Assembly (NCBI GenBank): GCA_001310455.1
Contig: BAXG01000009.1
Coordinates: 62,001 to 126,000 of the forward strand
Length of the DNA stretch: 64,000 bases
Reading direction: 5' to 3'
DNA from: Photobacterium sp. JCM 19050
Lineage (GTDB): Bacteria; Pseudomonadota; Gammaproteobacteria; Enterobacterales; Vibrionaceae
Of this stretch, positions 41,336-51,344 are shown piece by piece (position 1 is the stretch's first letter; each line of letters begins with the position of its first letter). The notes below the pieces were generated by a model, which was given only the letters and a program-made list of their open reading frames with translations, was not told the DNA's origin and did not search any database. Both the position numbers and the translations under genes were made by a program.

Positions 41336-41593
41336 ATGTTTCAGAAAGACGTAGTAATTACTGCAGAAAACGGTCTGCACACTCGTCCAGCGGCTCAGTT
41401 TGTTAAAGAAGCAAAAGGCTTCGATGCTGACATCACTGTGACTTCAAACGGCAAGAGCGCAAGCGCTAAGAGCCTGTTCAAACTGCAGACTCTGGGCCTG
41501 ACCAAAGGTACCAACGTCACTATTTCTGCAGAAGGCGCACAAGCTCAAGAAGCTGTTGAGCACCTGGTAAAACTGATGGACGAGCTGGAATAA
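41336..41593 (+). CDS. ptsH: Phosphocarrier protein HPr
   Basis: HPr carries phosphate from enzyme I to the sugar-specific EIIA proteins of the phosphotransferase system. This intact protein has 85 residues, the usual size. The phospho-histidine is His15 in [13 protein letters not shown], and the regulatory-serine region reads [15 protein letters not shown]. It is the first gene of the ptsH-ptsI-crr operon, 56 bases before ptsI. Confidence 0.97.
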   Translation: MFQKDVVITAENGLHTRPAAQFVKEAKGFDADITVTSNGKSASAKSLFKLQTLGLTKGTNVTISAEGAQAQEAVEHLVKLMDELE

Positions 41594-41649
41594 TCCAGCT
41601 CTTTTTTTCATCTATTCGCTTTCTGTTTTGAACAACGTAAGGTAACGCT

Positions 41650-43376
41650 ATGATTTCAGGCATCCTGGCATCACCTGGTATCGCTTTTGGTAAAGCGCTA
41701 CTTCTTCAAGAAGAAGAAGTCGTCATCAACAAGGGACAGGTCCCTGCCAACCAGCTGGAAAACGAAATCCAGCGCATGTTGGACGCAAGGGAAAAAGCTA
41801 AGGAGCAGCTGGAAGTAATCAAGCAAAAAGCGCTTGAGACCTTCGGTGAGGAAAAAGAGGCCATTTTTGAAGGCCACATCATGCTGCTTGAAGATGAAGA
41901 GCTGGAAGAAGAAATCATAGCTTTCATCAAAGACAACAATGCTTCAGCTGATCACGCAATTTATGCCGTTATCGAAGAGCAGGCGGCTACTCTGGAGTCG
42001 CTGGATGACGAGTATCTGAAAGAGCGTGCAACTGACGTTCGTGATATCGGCATGCGTTTTGTTAAAAACGCACTGGGCATCAACATGGTGTCTCTGGCTG
42101 ATATCAGCGAAGAAGTGATTCTGGTTGCCAACGACCTGACGCCTTCTGAAACTGCACAAATCAACCTGAACTACGTACTGGGCTTTATCACCGATATTGG
42201 CGGTCGTACTTCACACACCTCGATCATGGCGCGTTCTCTGGAACTGCCGGCTATCGTGGGTACAAATGACATCACCAAGCGTGTACACAACGGTGACATG
42301 CTGGTACTGGATGCGATCAATAACCAGATCGTCATCAACCCAAGCGACGAAGAGCTTGCCAAATTTAAGAAAATCCGCGACGACTACCAGTCTGAAAAAG
42401 AAGAGCTGGCTAAGCTGAAAGACTTGCCTGCTATTACGCTTGACGGCCATCAGGTAGAGGTTGTGGGTAACATCGGCACTGTGAAAGACTGTGACGGTAT
42501 TAACCGTAACGGCGGTGAAGGTGTTGGTCTGTATCGCACTGAGTTCCTGTTTATGGACCGCAGCGCCCTGCCTACTGAAGAAGAGCAGTATCAGGCTTAC
42601 AAAGAAGTTGCAGAAGCGATGAATGGCCTGCCAATCATCATCCGTACCATGGACATCGGCGGTGACAAAGACCTGCCTTACATGGATCTGCCAAAAGAAA
42701 TGAACCCATTCCTGGGTTGGCGTGCAGTTCGCATCAGCCTTGACCGTCGTGAGATCCTGCGCGACCAGCTGCGTGCTATCCTGCGTGCTTCTGCTCACGG
42801 TAAGCTTCGCGTGATGTTCCCAATGATCATCTCCGTTGAAGAAATCCGCGAGCTGAAAAAGGCCATCGAAGAGTACAAAGCCGAGCTGCGTGCTGAAGAA
42901 ATCGCCTTTGATGAGAGCCTGGAAATCGGTGTAATGGTGGAAACGCCTGCTGCTGCAGCGATTGCCCACCACCTGGCAAAAGAAGTTAGCTTCTTTAGCA
43001 TTGGTACAAACGACTTGACCAGTATACTCTTGCAGTTGACCGTGGTAATGAGCTGATCTCACACCTGTACAACCCGCTTTCTCCTGCCGTGCTGTCTGTT
43101 ATCAAACAGGTAATTGATGCATCGCACAAAGAAGGTAAGTGGACCGGTATGTGTGGTGAGCTGGCGGGTGATGAGCGCGCAACATTACTGCTGTTGGGTA
43201 TGGGCCTTGATGAATTCAGTATGAGTGGCATTTCGATCCCACGCATTAAGAAGATCATCCGCAATGCTAACTTTGCAGATGTGAAAGCGATGGCAGAAGA
43301 AGCATTGAAACTGCCAACCGCTGCTGAAATCGAAGCACTTGTAGACAAATTCATCGCAGAAAAGACCATCTGCTAA
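41650..43376 (+). CDS. ptsI: PTS enzyme I (one frameshift)
   Basis: Enzyme I takes phosphate from phosphoenolpyruvate and passes it to HPr. The active histidine is in [20 protein letters not shown]. The PEP-binding barrel has [14 protein letters not shown] and the C-terminal [21 protein letters not shown] base is missing near 43020; repair gives [20 protein letters not shown]. The repaired product is exactly 575 residues, the same as the enterobacterial enzyme. It lies between ptsH and crr. Confidence 0.97.
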
Positions 43377-43422
43377 TGCTACTATTTGTGGCAGATGACT
43401 AAATACGCTTAGGAGCATCAAT

Positions 43423-43932
43423 ATGGGTCTGTTTGACAAACTGAAGAAACTGGTTTCTGACGACAGCAACGACGCTGGCGCGATTGACATTATCGCTCCT
43501 CTGTCAGGTGAAATCGTAAACATCGAAGATGTGCCTGATGTTGTTTTCGCAGAGAAGATCGTTGGTGACGGTATCGCTATTAAACCGGCGGGCAACAAGA
43601 TGGTTGCTCCTGTAAACGGTACTATCGGCAAGATTTTCGAAACCAACCACGCTTTCTCTATCGAGTCAGAAGACGGTGTAGAACTGTTTGTTCACTTCGG
43701 TATCGATACCGTTGAACTGAAAGGCGAAGGCTTCAAGCGTATCGCTGAAGAAGGTCAGTCTGTTAAGGCCGGTGACACCATCATCGAATTCGACCTGGCT
43801 CTGCTGGAAGAAAAAGCGAAGTCAACACTGACTCCGGTTGTTATCTCTAACATGGACGAAATCAAAGAGCTGCAAAAGCTGTCTGGTGCCGTTACCGTTG
43901 GTGAAACACCTGTAATCCGCGTTAAGAAGTAA
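43423..43932 (+). CDS. crr: PTS glucose-specific EIIA component Crr
   Basis: Crr passes phosphate to glucose permeases and, depending on its state, regulates adenylate cyclase and inhibits other sugar carriers. This intact protein has 169 residues. The two active histidines are in [11 protein letters not shown] and [19 protein letters not shown]. The end TPVIRVKK is typical. It is the last gene of the pts operon, followed by a strong terminator. Confidence 0.97.
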   Translation: MGLFDKLKKLVSDDSNDAGAIDIIAPLSGEIVNIEDVPDVVFAEKIVGDGIAIKPAGNKMVAPVNGTIGKIFETNHAFSIESEDGVELFVHFGIDTVELKGEGFKRIAEEGQSVKAGDTIIEFDLALLEEKAKSTLTPVVISNMDEIKELQKLSGAVTVGETPVIRVKK

Positions 43933-43948
43933 TATTCTTCCCGGATAA

Positions 43949-43975
43949 GAAAAGGGCTCTTCGGAGCCCTTTTCT
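43949..43975. terminator. Bidirectional terminator between crr and the peroxidase gene
   Basis: AAAAGGGCTC pairs with GAGCCCTTTT around a 4-base TTCG tetraloop. It separates convergent transcripts. Confidence 0.88.
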
Positions 43976-44000
43976 GTATCTGCAATTTGCTTGTTTCGCA

Positions 44001-44897
44001 TTAGATGGCGGACAACTGCTCCATAGACGGCGCATAGAGGTAAGCCCCCGTTACCGCTTCGGTAAACATCAGCATTGCATCAGTGCTGCCATCGCGCTCG
44101 CCATACATGCTCGCAAGCATTTCACGGAAATTATGCTGGTTGTGGCAGTACGCTATGAACAACAGGCCATGATCACCGCTTACAGAGCCATATGGCAAGC
44201 TGTGACGCAATATCTTTAGCCCCTTTCCGTTTTCTTTGATATCTACACGGCCAACGTGTGATGTTGCAGGAACATCCTCCAACTCAACGGAGTCTGGTTT
44301 AGTGCGTCCTATGATCTTTTCTTGTTTTTCAACGCCCAGTCGCTCCCAAGCAGCCAACTTGTGAATGAAGCGCTGAGTCATTACAAAACTGCCACCGGCA
44401 CAATTCCCGTCGGCGATAACGGCAATAGTGCGTCGGTCTTCCTCTGTTTTCGGGTTCTCAGTCCCATCCACAAATCCAGTCATATCACGAGAGTCCAGGT
44501 ACCGGTAACCGTAGGTCTCGTCCAATACTTCCACATCCCGTGATACACCAGACATAAATTTGCGGAGTAAGTAGAAATTCAGATCGTGACGCGTGGAATG
44601 AACATGAACGAGGAAATCACTTTCTGTTGCCGGGGCATGTACTTTTCCGCTACCCAGAGGCTTAAACACCTCAAGATCCAACGGCATATCACCGCCAACA
44701 GCTTGCCAAAATGACGGTGTAAACGAAATGGCAGCACAGAGTTCTGCACCCGGTTGTGAGGCGTTAATTTCTTCAACCAGTGAATGCAATGCTTTTAAAT
44801 GGTCGCATACGACATCTTTGTCACCGGTCACTTTGAAAAGGGTATAGAGTGCGAAAGGTCCAGCTTCAGGTAGGATGCCCGACTGCGGCGTTGCCAT
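44001..44897 (-). CDS. yfeX: DyP-type heme peroxidase (YfeX-like)
   Basis: This intact protein of 298 residues belongs to the dye-decolorising peroxidases. The hallmark GxxDG motif is present as DMTGFVDGTENPKTEEDR, with the distal Asp. The proximal heme histidine is likely the one in VPATSHVGRVDIKENG. YfeX-type enzymes are cytoplasmic, bind heme and oxidise porphyrinogens or similar compounds; the true substrate is not settled. A DUF2919 gene lies nearby, as yfeZ does near yfeX in enterobacteria. Confidence 0.88.
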   Translation of the reverse strand: MATPQSGILPEAGPFALYTLFKVTGDKDVVCDHLKALHSLVEEINASQPGAELCAAISFTPSFWQAVGGDMPLDLEVFKPLGSGKVHAPATESDFLVHVHSTRHDLNFYLLRKFMSGVSRDVEVLDETYGYRYLDSRDMTGFVDGTENPKTEEDRRTIAVIADGNCAGGSFVMTQRFIHKLAAWERLGVEKQEKIIGRTKPDSVELEDVPATSHVGRVDIKENGKGLKILRHSLPYGSVSGDHGLLFIAYCHNQHNFREMLASMYGERDGSTDAMLMFTEAVTGAYLYAPSMEQLSAI

Positions 44898-45012
44898 ACT
44901 TATTCTCCTGTTAATGGCCTGTATTCATGTGATACTACGTGGTTAACCACTGCGTTTCTTTGCTTTTTATCATATAGCACAGGAAAGCCAACTCGTATTG
45001 GCCTCTATACAC

Positions 45013-45039
45013 AAAAAACCGCAGACAGCGCTGCGGTTT
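45013..45039 (-). terminator. Rho-independent terminator upstream of the peroxidase gene
   Basis: AAACCGCAG pairs with CTGCGGTTT around six bases; on the minus strand it is followed by TTTTTTG. It ends the 45068-45940 transcript before the peroxidase gene. Confidence 0.82.
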
Positions 45040-45067
45040 CTTGGTTTTCATCAGGGGAAAAAAGGCG

Positions 45068-45466
45068 TTATACCGAAGTCACCTCGACTTTCAGATGCAT
45101 ATGTTCGCGAAGCTCTGAATCGTTCACATCAAATGACAGAGGTTGATGCAGCCCGGTCTGGAACGTTGGGGATGCGATAGTTCGCCAGCTCCCGTCATTG
45201 CACTGCTCCTGAAACTGGAGGCAAATTTTCACCTGCTCACCATCAAATTCGATTAGTTCAGCTTTGCCAAGCAAACCCGGCAACTGGGATCCATCATTTG
45301 AAAACAGAATTGTTTCTTCACCCGGTAACAGGGATACCGAGGTTGAGGCTTCGTGTGTGTATCCGTCACGGGACAATGCAAACGCTACATCCAGTTGCCA
45401 GTCTGCGACGGCAAAGGGGCTCAGCATCATGCCAAACAGCGCCAGGCCTTTTTTCCAGTCATTCAT
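45068..45466 (-). CDS. Secreted protein of unknown function
   Basis: This protein of 132 residues has a likely signal peptide (KGLALFGMMLSPFAVA, cleavage before DWQLDV). The rest is rich in beta-type sequence, with two cysteines in VKICLQFQEQCNDGS that could pair. I do not recognise the family. It follows the DUF2919 membrane protein by three bases on the same strand, so the two are probably one operon. Confidence 0.65.
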   Translation of the reverse strand: MNDWKKGLALFGMMLSPFAVADWQLDVAFALSRDGYTHEASTSVSLLPGEETILFSNDGSQLPGLLGKAELIEFDGEQVKICLQFQEQCNDGSWRTIASPTFQTGLHQPLSFDVNDSELREHMHLKVEVTSV

Positions 45467-45469
45467 CGT

Positions 45470-45940
45470 TTACTTTCCTGGGTCTGAACCTGTATCTGCA
45501 AAGATCCGGCGGAGCGTACGGCTCCTCAACAAGTAGATGAAGAACCAGAACGTTGCCAATAAAGCCAAGGCATGGGGCCACTCAAACGTCCATTGAAATG
45601 TCTCCAGCGCCAGAATTTGCAGTACAAAATCTACACTTAATGCAGCGAACAATATCCACTGCCCAGACCGCCACAATGTATTTATCCATGATTTATTGAA
45701 GTGGCGGGCTCCTGCAAGCCAAGCGAGTAACAACCCCGGCAATCCGACAACTAAGCCGGTATAAAGTGCCATCTGGTGCGGATACAGCAGGTTCAACATA
45801 TGAGAGCCATGACTCCGGCTCACTCCTGCCATCAACAACACCAACCAAGACCGGGACATAAAGGCAACCATCAACCAAAACCAAACTGTCGGCTTTAGGT
45901 AGCCATGCTTATCCAGTCTATTGAAATCTAACTCGTTCAC
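45470..45940 (-). CDS. DUF2919 family inner-membrane protein (YfeZ-like)
   Basis: This protein of 156 residues has four predicted membrane helices ([40 protein letters not shown], and two near the C-terminus). The N-terminal segment RLDKHGYLKPTVWFWLM is typical of DUF2919. The function is unknown. It lies upstream of the small secreted protein and near the YfeX-like peroxidase. Confidence 0.75.
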   Translation of the reverse strand: MNELDFNRLDKHGYLKPTVWFWLMVAFMSRSWLVLLMAGVSRSHGSHMLNLLYPHQMALYTGLVVGLPGLLLAWLAGARHFNKSWINTLWRSGQWILFAALSVDFVLQILALETFQWTFEWPHALALLATFWFFIYLLRSRTLRRIFADTGSDPGK

Positions 45941-46264
45941 TGTGATTACTCATAAAAAATCAGTGCTCTTCTTATGGAGCCTTGAACGGGTCATTTCAAT
46001 AGCCAATCGCAATGGACTGCATCAGGAACGCGTCCAAATTCGCACTTAAGCCTTTATTGATAAAGGGATTAGAAAGAAATGTGCGCCTCAGCGCACAATT
46101 AGATTTCACAATTTACAGGTAATATCACGAAATTGAATCGTTTTACCTTTCCCTGACATTGATTTGAATACCACCAAGAAACGGTCATGATGCACAAGCC
46201 CGGTCAGAGAGAGAATACAGGGCATAAGGTCAGCCGGGAGGGTAACTGACCAAAAGGAGAGATA
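45941..46264. other. Intergenic region with one hairpin
   Basis: In this stretch of 324 bases I find only a hairpin, TGTGCGC/GCGCACA at about 46080-46097. On the minus strand it is followed by a T-rich run and may end the UPF0145 transcript. No gene is seen. Confidence 0.45.
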
Positions 46265-46585
46265 TCAGTCCAGGCTGACGGCCGTACCACTGACGCTGAC
46301 CATCATCATACCGCCATTTGCACCGACCACTTCGTAGTCCAGGTCGATTCCAACCACAGCATTCGCGCCCAGGGCGCGGGCTCTTTGTTCAAGCTCTTCA
46401 AAGGCAATTTCCCGGGCCCGGGAAAGCTCCTGCTCGTAAGCACCGGAGCGACCGCCTACGATGTCACGTACTGCAGCAAACAGGTCTTTAAATACATTCG
46501 CACCCAAAATAGCCTCACCGACGACCACACCATGGTAATGGACAATACGGCGACCTTCGACCGAAGGTGTTGTTGTTAAAATCAT
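46265..46585 (-). CDS. ybjQ: UPF0145 family protein (YbjQ-like)
   Basis: This intact protein of 106 residues fits the UPF0145/YbjQ family, which forms pentamers of unknown function. The signature is [20 protein letters not shown], then [20 protein letters not shown], and VGIDLDYEV. It stands alone, divergent from the DUF2956 gene. Confidence 0.9.
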   Translation of the reverse strand: MILTTTPSVEGRRIVHYHGVVVGEAILGANVFKDLFAAVRDIVGGRSGAYEQELSRAREIAFEELEQRARALGANAVVGIDLDYEVVGANGGMMMVSVSGTAVSLD

Positions 46586-46640
46586 CTCGCACTCCTTGCT
46601 GTTTAATCATATCGTCGTCTGGATATAATGCCGTAAAGCC

Positions 46641-46994
46641 ATGACAAAACAAATTAACATGAATAAAGACACGGTCTCCCCAGAAACCCAGCAAGAAGCC
46701 ATGAAAGTTGCCAAGGCGACACAAAAGCCGGGGCAAACCAAAGAGCAGACTAAGCTAATCGCCCAGGGCATCGAGAAAGGCATTGCGCTATACAAAAAAC
46801 AGCAAAAGGCGAAAGCGCGCGAGAAGGACAAGCAACGTAAAAAACAGTTGCGTGACAATCGCACCGCAACGGCAACCGAAGAAGAGTTCGTAACCTCCGA
46901 AGTGACTGGCCAAAGCAGAAACAATATGTTGCCGTGGGTTTTACTTGTGATCAGTTGGGTGTTGTTTACACTGACATTCGTCTTGATTAAGTAA
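46641..46994 (+). CDS. DUF2956 family small membrane protein
   Basis: This product of 117 residues has a Lys/Gln-rich cytoplasmic part (GIEKGIALYKKQQKAKAREK) and a single C-terminal membrane helix (MLPWVLLVISWVLFTLTFVL). The start region SPETQQEAMKVAKATQKPGQ is typical of DUF2956, common in vibrios and of unknown role. Two ATG codons lie at the start; the second, six codons in, is also possible. Confidence 0.8.
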   Translation: MTKQINMNKDTVSPETQQEAMKVAKATQKPGQTKEQTKLIAQGIEKGIALYKKQQKAKAREKDKQRKKQLRDNRTATATEEEFVTSEVTGQSRNNMLPWVLLVISWVLFTLTFVLIK

Positions 46995-47004
46995 CGGGGA
47001 CAAA

Positions 47005-47445
47005 ATGACAATCAGGGATTGGGTGAAACATGGCGCAGTATGCATCGGCATATTTGCCAGTACAGGATGTTCATCAGGAGAAAATATGGAAAGGATGAAA
47101 GTTGATAGACTCTGTGGGGATAAGCCTAATTGTGTATCTACCAATGAAAGCAGGGACAAGTTTTCACTCGCCCCCTACCCGCTCAAGACTAACGATATCG
47201 GTGCCGTCAAAGAAGTTGCGTTGACTCTCCCCGGCGCCCGCCTTGCTGAGGAGAGCGAAGGTTACCTAAGAATAGAATGCGTCAGCAAGATCATGCGGTT
47301 TGTCGATGACCTTGAGCTGAAAATCGATAACGGTAACCTTGTAGTGCGCTCAGAATCCCGGGTTGGGTATTCCGATTTTGGCGTCAACCGCAAAAGAGCA
47401 GAAACGCTACGCGCAGCCCTGATAGAAGCCGGACTGACAGAGTAG
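47005..47445 (+). CDS. DUF1499 family lipoprotein-like protein
   Basis: This protein of 146 residues has the DUF1499 pattern: CGDKPNCVSTNESRDKFSLA near residue 40 and YLRIECVSKIMRFVDDLELK in the middle, ending near SRVGYSDFGVNRKRAETLRA. The N-terminus HGAVCIGIFASTGCSSGE looks like a lipoprotein signal with STGC as lipobox. It starts ten bases after the DUF2956 gene. The function of the family is unknown. Confidence 0.82.
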   Translation: MTIRDWVKHGAVCIGIFASTGCSSGENMERMKVDRLCGDKPNCVSTNESRDKFSLAPYPLKTNDIGAVKEVALTLPGARLAEESEGYLRIECVSKIMRFVDDLELKIDNGNLVVRSESRVGYSDFGVNRKRAETLRAALIEAGLTE

Positions 47446-47450
47446 TTATT

Positions 47451-47723
47451 TTACAGACTTGGAAAGGTCTTCCCGGCGAGAGAGCACCAATCAAGCTTGA
47501 AGGGTCCCCAGCTTTCAACCTTGTAGTAGCCGTCGTTATGGCGGCGACCATCCTGGACGAAACTCAGTTGGATCCCCAGACCCGGCAGAGATTTGATCAC
47601 GTCCTGAATGGTTCGACGAGGCCAACCGGTGACTTCAACCAAACGCGGTACGTTCGGACGCTCAATATCCTGAACTAAATAGGCGAGATAGAGACGACGT
47701 GCAAAAACTGGATTCAGTTCCAT
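47451..47723 (-). CDS. Small winged-helix DNA-binding protein
   Basis: This protein of about 90 residues starts at the ATG at 47723, which has GGGGGT before it, rather than at upstream starts. The sequence RRLYLAYLVQDIERPNVPRL, then VEVTGWPRRTIQDVIKSLPG, forms a winged-helix core with recognition helix PRRTIQDVIKSL. Short proteins of this type occur in vibrios and have no known target. It is convergent with the DUF1499 gene, six bases apart. Confidence 0.75.
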   Translation of the reverse strand: MELNPVFARRLYLAYLVQDIERPNVPRLVEVTGWPRRTIQDVIKSLPGLGIQLSFVQDGRRHNDGYYKVESWGPFKLDWCSLAGKTFPSL

Positions 47724-47885
47724 TGATACCCCCATTAATACTGGAATAAATTCCATTATTGGCCCAGTTCTGGGGGAAATGTTGCGCTTGATCAAACGTC
47801 TGACCAATCCCGTCAGACGAGTTGCCCAAAAAGAGACATATGCAACAATTCTAATGAGTTATCAACGTCGAATCCTTCCCCTCTA

Positions 47886-48359
47886 TTACAATGAAGGGTG
47901 TTTTTCGGCGAAGGTTTTCGGAGACTTCTCGAGTAGCTTTCCACCATAAAGCCCTACCAATAACCCGACGACAAAAATGACGGGTTGAATCATCCCCGAG
48001 CCTAATGCTGTCAGAGCAGGCCCCGGACAGATCCCGGCTAGCCCCCAGCCCACACCAAAAACAGCAGAGCCGCTGATTAACCGGAGTGTGAGATTGTTTC
48101 GAGCGGGTTGGGCAATCTTATCGCCATTCACTGCGCAACCACGCCGACGGATAACAAAATGATAAACGGGAGCAAACACACCAATGGCACCGGCCATGAC
48201 GAATGCCAGGGAGGGGTCCCAATTGCCACTGATATCCAGAAAACCCTGAACTTTCGCCGGGTCAATCATGCCCGAGACCACCATGCCTGTTCCAAACAGA
48301 AAGCCACATCCCAATGCAGTTAACAGAGTCAGCGCATTTTTTTGAACAGAAGAAATCAT
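47886..48359 (-). CDS. YedE/YeeE-type sulfur transporter, second half protein (DUF6691)
   Basis: This intact membrane protein of 157 residues has the YedE/YeeE signature twice: GCGFLFGTGMVVSGMIDPAK near the start and GWGLAGICPGPALTALGSGM near the end. The conserved cysteine of the CPGP motif is in place. The family moves thiosulfate or sulfide-level sulfur compounds across the inner membrane. It overlaps the stop of the first-half gene by four bases, so the two form one operon. Confidence 0.88.
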   Translation of the reverse strand: MISSVQKNALTLLTALGCGFLFGTGMVVSGMIDPAKVQGFLDISGNWDPSLAFVMAGAIGVFAPVYHFVIRRRGCAVNGDKIAQPARNNLTLRLISGSAVFGVGWGLAGICPGPALTALGSGMIQPVIFVVGLLVGLYGGKLLEKSPKTFAEKHPSL

Positions 48360-48774
48360 GAGAAAAAGCCTCCGTGGCGAAGAAGGTACACGGTGATTCC
48401 CGCAGTAAACATGAAAGTAGCCGTCGCTGCGACAGACCGGAATGAAAACCGCCCGATACCGCAGATACCATGTCCACTTGTACAGCCATTCGCTAATTTG
48501 GCTCCCACGCCAACCAACAGCCCGGCGACCAGAAGTAATGCAGTGGATGGAGAAAAGTGTTCACCCAATCCATTGATATGGTCTTTAAAAACAAAACCCG
48601 CGGCCATCATGCCAGAACAAATAACACCCGCCACAAAATGTCCTGACGCACAGGTTTCAAAAGCCCGGCAGCAATTCCGCTGATTCCAGCAATTCTGCCA
48701 TTAACTAACAGTAAAAGAGCCGCAGCCCCGCCAATCATTGCTCCGCCGACCAGAGCTGAAATGTAGTCATTCAT
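48356..48774 (-). CDS. YedE/YeeE-type sulfur transporter, first half protein (one frameshift)
   Basis: The N-terminus MNDYISALVGGAMIGGAAAL begins at 48774 and overlaps the ArsR stop by eight bases. The conserved motif NGCTSGHGICGIGRFSFRS is near the C-terminus. One base is missing near 48612; repair gives LFVLGMMAAGFVFKDHINGL and 139 residues. With its partner it forms the two-gene version of the YeeE transporter, a family imported thiosulfate-type sulfur has been shown for. Here it is controlled, presumably, by the ArsR regulator in the same operon. Confidence 0.88.
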
Positions 48775-49093
48775 TCTTTGTTGATGCCTTAAAATCGCCG
48801 CACCAGGCTCCCTGTATAGCAGCCATCAGCGACCTAACCTTTTCATTGTCCACGCGGTAATAAACCGTCTGTGCCTCTTTGCGTGTTTCAACCATGCCTG
48901 CAGCACGCAATACCTGGAGATGCTGTGAAAATGCTGACTGGCTCAACCGACTACTTTCCAGAAGCTGCGAAACTGACGCTTCGCTCTCACACAACTGACA
49001 CAAAACCATCAGGCGATCCGGGTGGGCCAGAACACGTAGTGCGTTCGCTGCATCCTGAGCCTGTTCATATAAAGCTTTCATTATCGCCTCCAA
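48767..49093 (-). CDS. ArsR-family regulator, likely thiol/sulfide sensor (BigR/YgaV type)
   Basis: This intact winged-helix repressor of 108 residues has the ArsR core ALRVLAHPDRLMVLCQLCES and the recognition helix SRLSQSAFSQHLQVLRAAGM. Cysteines lie at 32, 35 and 98 (WCGDF). A pair made from one of the first two and Cys98 is placed like the reactive pair of BigR/SqrR/YgaV sulfide sensors. It heads an operon with the two YedE/YeeE genes, which supports sulfur control. AT-rich palindromes lie just upstream. Confidence 0.85.
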   Translation of the reverse strand: MEAIMKALYEQAQDAANALRVLAHPDRLMVLCQLCESEASVSQLLESSRLSQSAFSQHLQVLRAAGMVETRKEAQTVYYRVDNEKVRSLMAAIQGAWCGDFKASTKNE

Positions 49094-49098
49094 GTGTT

Positions 49099-49144
49099 AT
49101 TAGATTATTCTAATTTAAAAACATCAAGTCAAATCTAAATTAGA
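49099..49144. promoter_or_regulatory. Candidate operators of the ArsR-type regulator
   Basis: Two palindromes lie 6-50 bases before the regulator start: ATTAGA-ttat-TCTAAT at 49099-49114 and TCTAA-a-TTAGA at 49134-49144. Both are AT-rich with TTAGA/TCTAA half sites, in the usual style of ArsR-family operators. Autoregulation is inferred. Confidence 0.55.
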
Positions 49145-49337
49145 AAAAACTAATTATAATACAAGTTTCTTATGCGTAAGAAACCCTGAGCCACAATTCG
49201 TCCCAGATTTTTCTTTGGAGAAGGCGCGTGTTGAGCAGCCTCAAGATGGTGTGGGAATAACGCTCTGGCTTGCTTTCAAATCAATGCAATGTCACTCTTA
49301 TCGGCTCCCCAAAGAAGGAAGTAGAAAGGAAATCACA

Positions 49338-49683
49338 ATGACCACGGTTTACGGCATTAAAAAATTGTGACACCATCAAAAAAGCCCGTAAATGGCTGGA
49401 AGAGAACGGTATTGAGTATACCTTTCACGATTACCGAGCAAATGGCCTGACAGCAGAAATGCTTGACCGCTTTGTCTCAGAGCTGGGATGGGAGTCGCTG
49501 CTTAACAAGCGTGGAACAACTTTCCGCCAGCTTAGTGATGAACAAAAGAACGCTCTGGATGAAGCCCATGCCAAAGCACTTCTGCTCGAATATCCAGCGA
49601 TGATTAAACGCCCGCTGCTGGTCACTCGTAACCAATATCATCTAGGTTTTAAACCGGCAGAATATGCCGACATCTTTAGTTAA
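49338..49683 (+). CDS. yffB: ArsC-family reductase YffB (one inserted base)
   Basis: This is an Spx/ArsC-fold protein with one active cysteine in [20 protein letters not shown]; it continues RPLLVTRNQYHLGFKPAEYA. A run of six A at 49359-49364 should be five; removing one restores the frame and gives 114 residues. This is the only extra-base error I found. The physiological substrate of this branch is not established. It lies just before dapE, as yffB does in enterobacteria. Confidence 0.9.
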
Positions 49684-49704
49684 GAATTACCGAAAGGAAG
49701 CTCC

Positions 49705-50836
<1,132 letters not shown>

Positions 50837-50858
50837 CCTGTTCAACCTGTTGTTTCTG

Positions 50859-50884
50859 AGCCGGGCCTGAGCGCCCGGCTTTTT
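50859..50884 (+). terminator. Rho-independent terminator after dapE
   Basis: AGCCGGGC pairs with GCCCGGCT and is followed by TTTT. Confidence 0.85.
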
Positions 50885-51020
50885 AATTTAGCCCCGTTCA
50901 TAGTCCATCTATCGAGCGTCTAACTCTCAGGCACAACAGAAATTTTCACTGCACACAGGTATACTGGTTGGTAACGTTACAGATACGGTATGTTGAATAC
51001 CCGCCGGAGAGGAGGCGCAG

Positions 51021-51236
51021 ATGGAGTTTTTGACCAATCCCTGGGTAATCATTGCCATTGTACTAGCAGTGGTGATCAGCAATATTATGGCGGTGAAATA
51101 TACAGCCAATGCCAAATTCGGGATGAAAAAGAAAAAACCGGAAGATGCCTTTGCCAAGAAAGAAACTACTCCGGCAACAAACAAGAAAAAGTCCGGCTAC
51201 GATGACGATGATGACGAACCTTCCGGGTTTATTTGA
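51021..51236 (+). CDS. DUF2897 family small membrane protein
   Basis: This product of 71 residues has one N-terminal membrane helix (NPWVIIAIVLAVVISNIMAV) and a Lys-rich then Asp-rich tail (KKKSGYDDDDDEPSGFI). The segment KYTANAKFGMKKK matches DUF2897, found next to dapE in vibrios in the place where enterobacteria have ypfN. The function is unknown. Confidence 0.8.
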   Translation: MEFLTNPWVIIAIVLAVVISNIMAVKYTANAKFGMKKKKPEDAFAKKETTPATNKKKSGYDDDDDEPSGFI

Positions 51237-51250
51237 CGGTATGAAAAGCA

Positions 51251-51279
51251 AAAGGCAGCGAAGAAACGTCGCTGCCTTT
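51251..51279. terminator. Bidirectional terminator between DUF2897 and purC
   Basis: AAAGGCAGCGA pairs perfectly with TCGCTGCCTTT around a 7-base loop, with A/T runs on both sides. It can end both convergent genes. Confidence 0.85.
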
Positions 51280-51314
51280 GTATTTGAGTTACCCGGGTTT
51301 TAACCAACCAAGTG

Positions 51315-51330
51315 ACGCAATCGTTTGCGT
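51315..51330 (-). promoter_or_regulatory. PurR-type operator just downstream of purC
   Basis: On the minus strand ACGCAAACGATTGCGT fits the PurR consensus ANGCAANCGNTTNCNT at every fixed position. It lies 15 bases beyond the purC stop rather than at its promoter, and it can also form a hairpin (GACGCAA/TTGCGTC). Whether PurR binds it is untested. Confidence 0.5.
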
Positions 51331-51344
51331 CTCGGCATTAAAAA

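Noticed and set aside
42211-43062. Minus-strand open frame of about 283 codons antisense to ptsI
   Set aside because: ptsI is certain here; the antisense frame has no start context or family resemblance.
40054-43376. Programmed frameshifting in cysK and ptsI
   Set aside because: No slippery heptamer or downstream structure is seen, and the same breaks occur in many unrelated genes.
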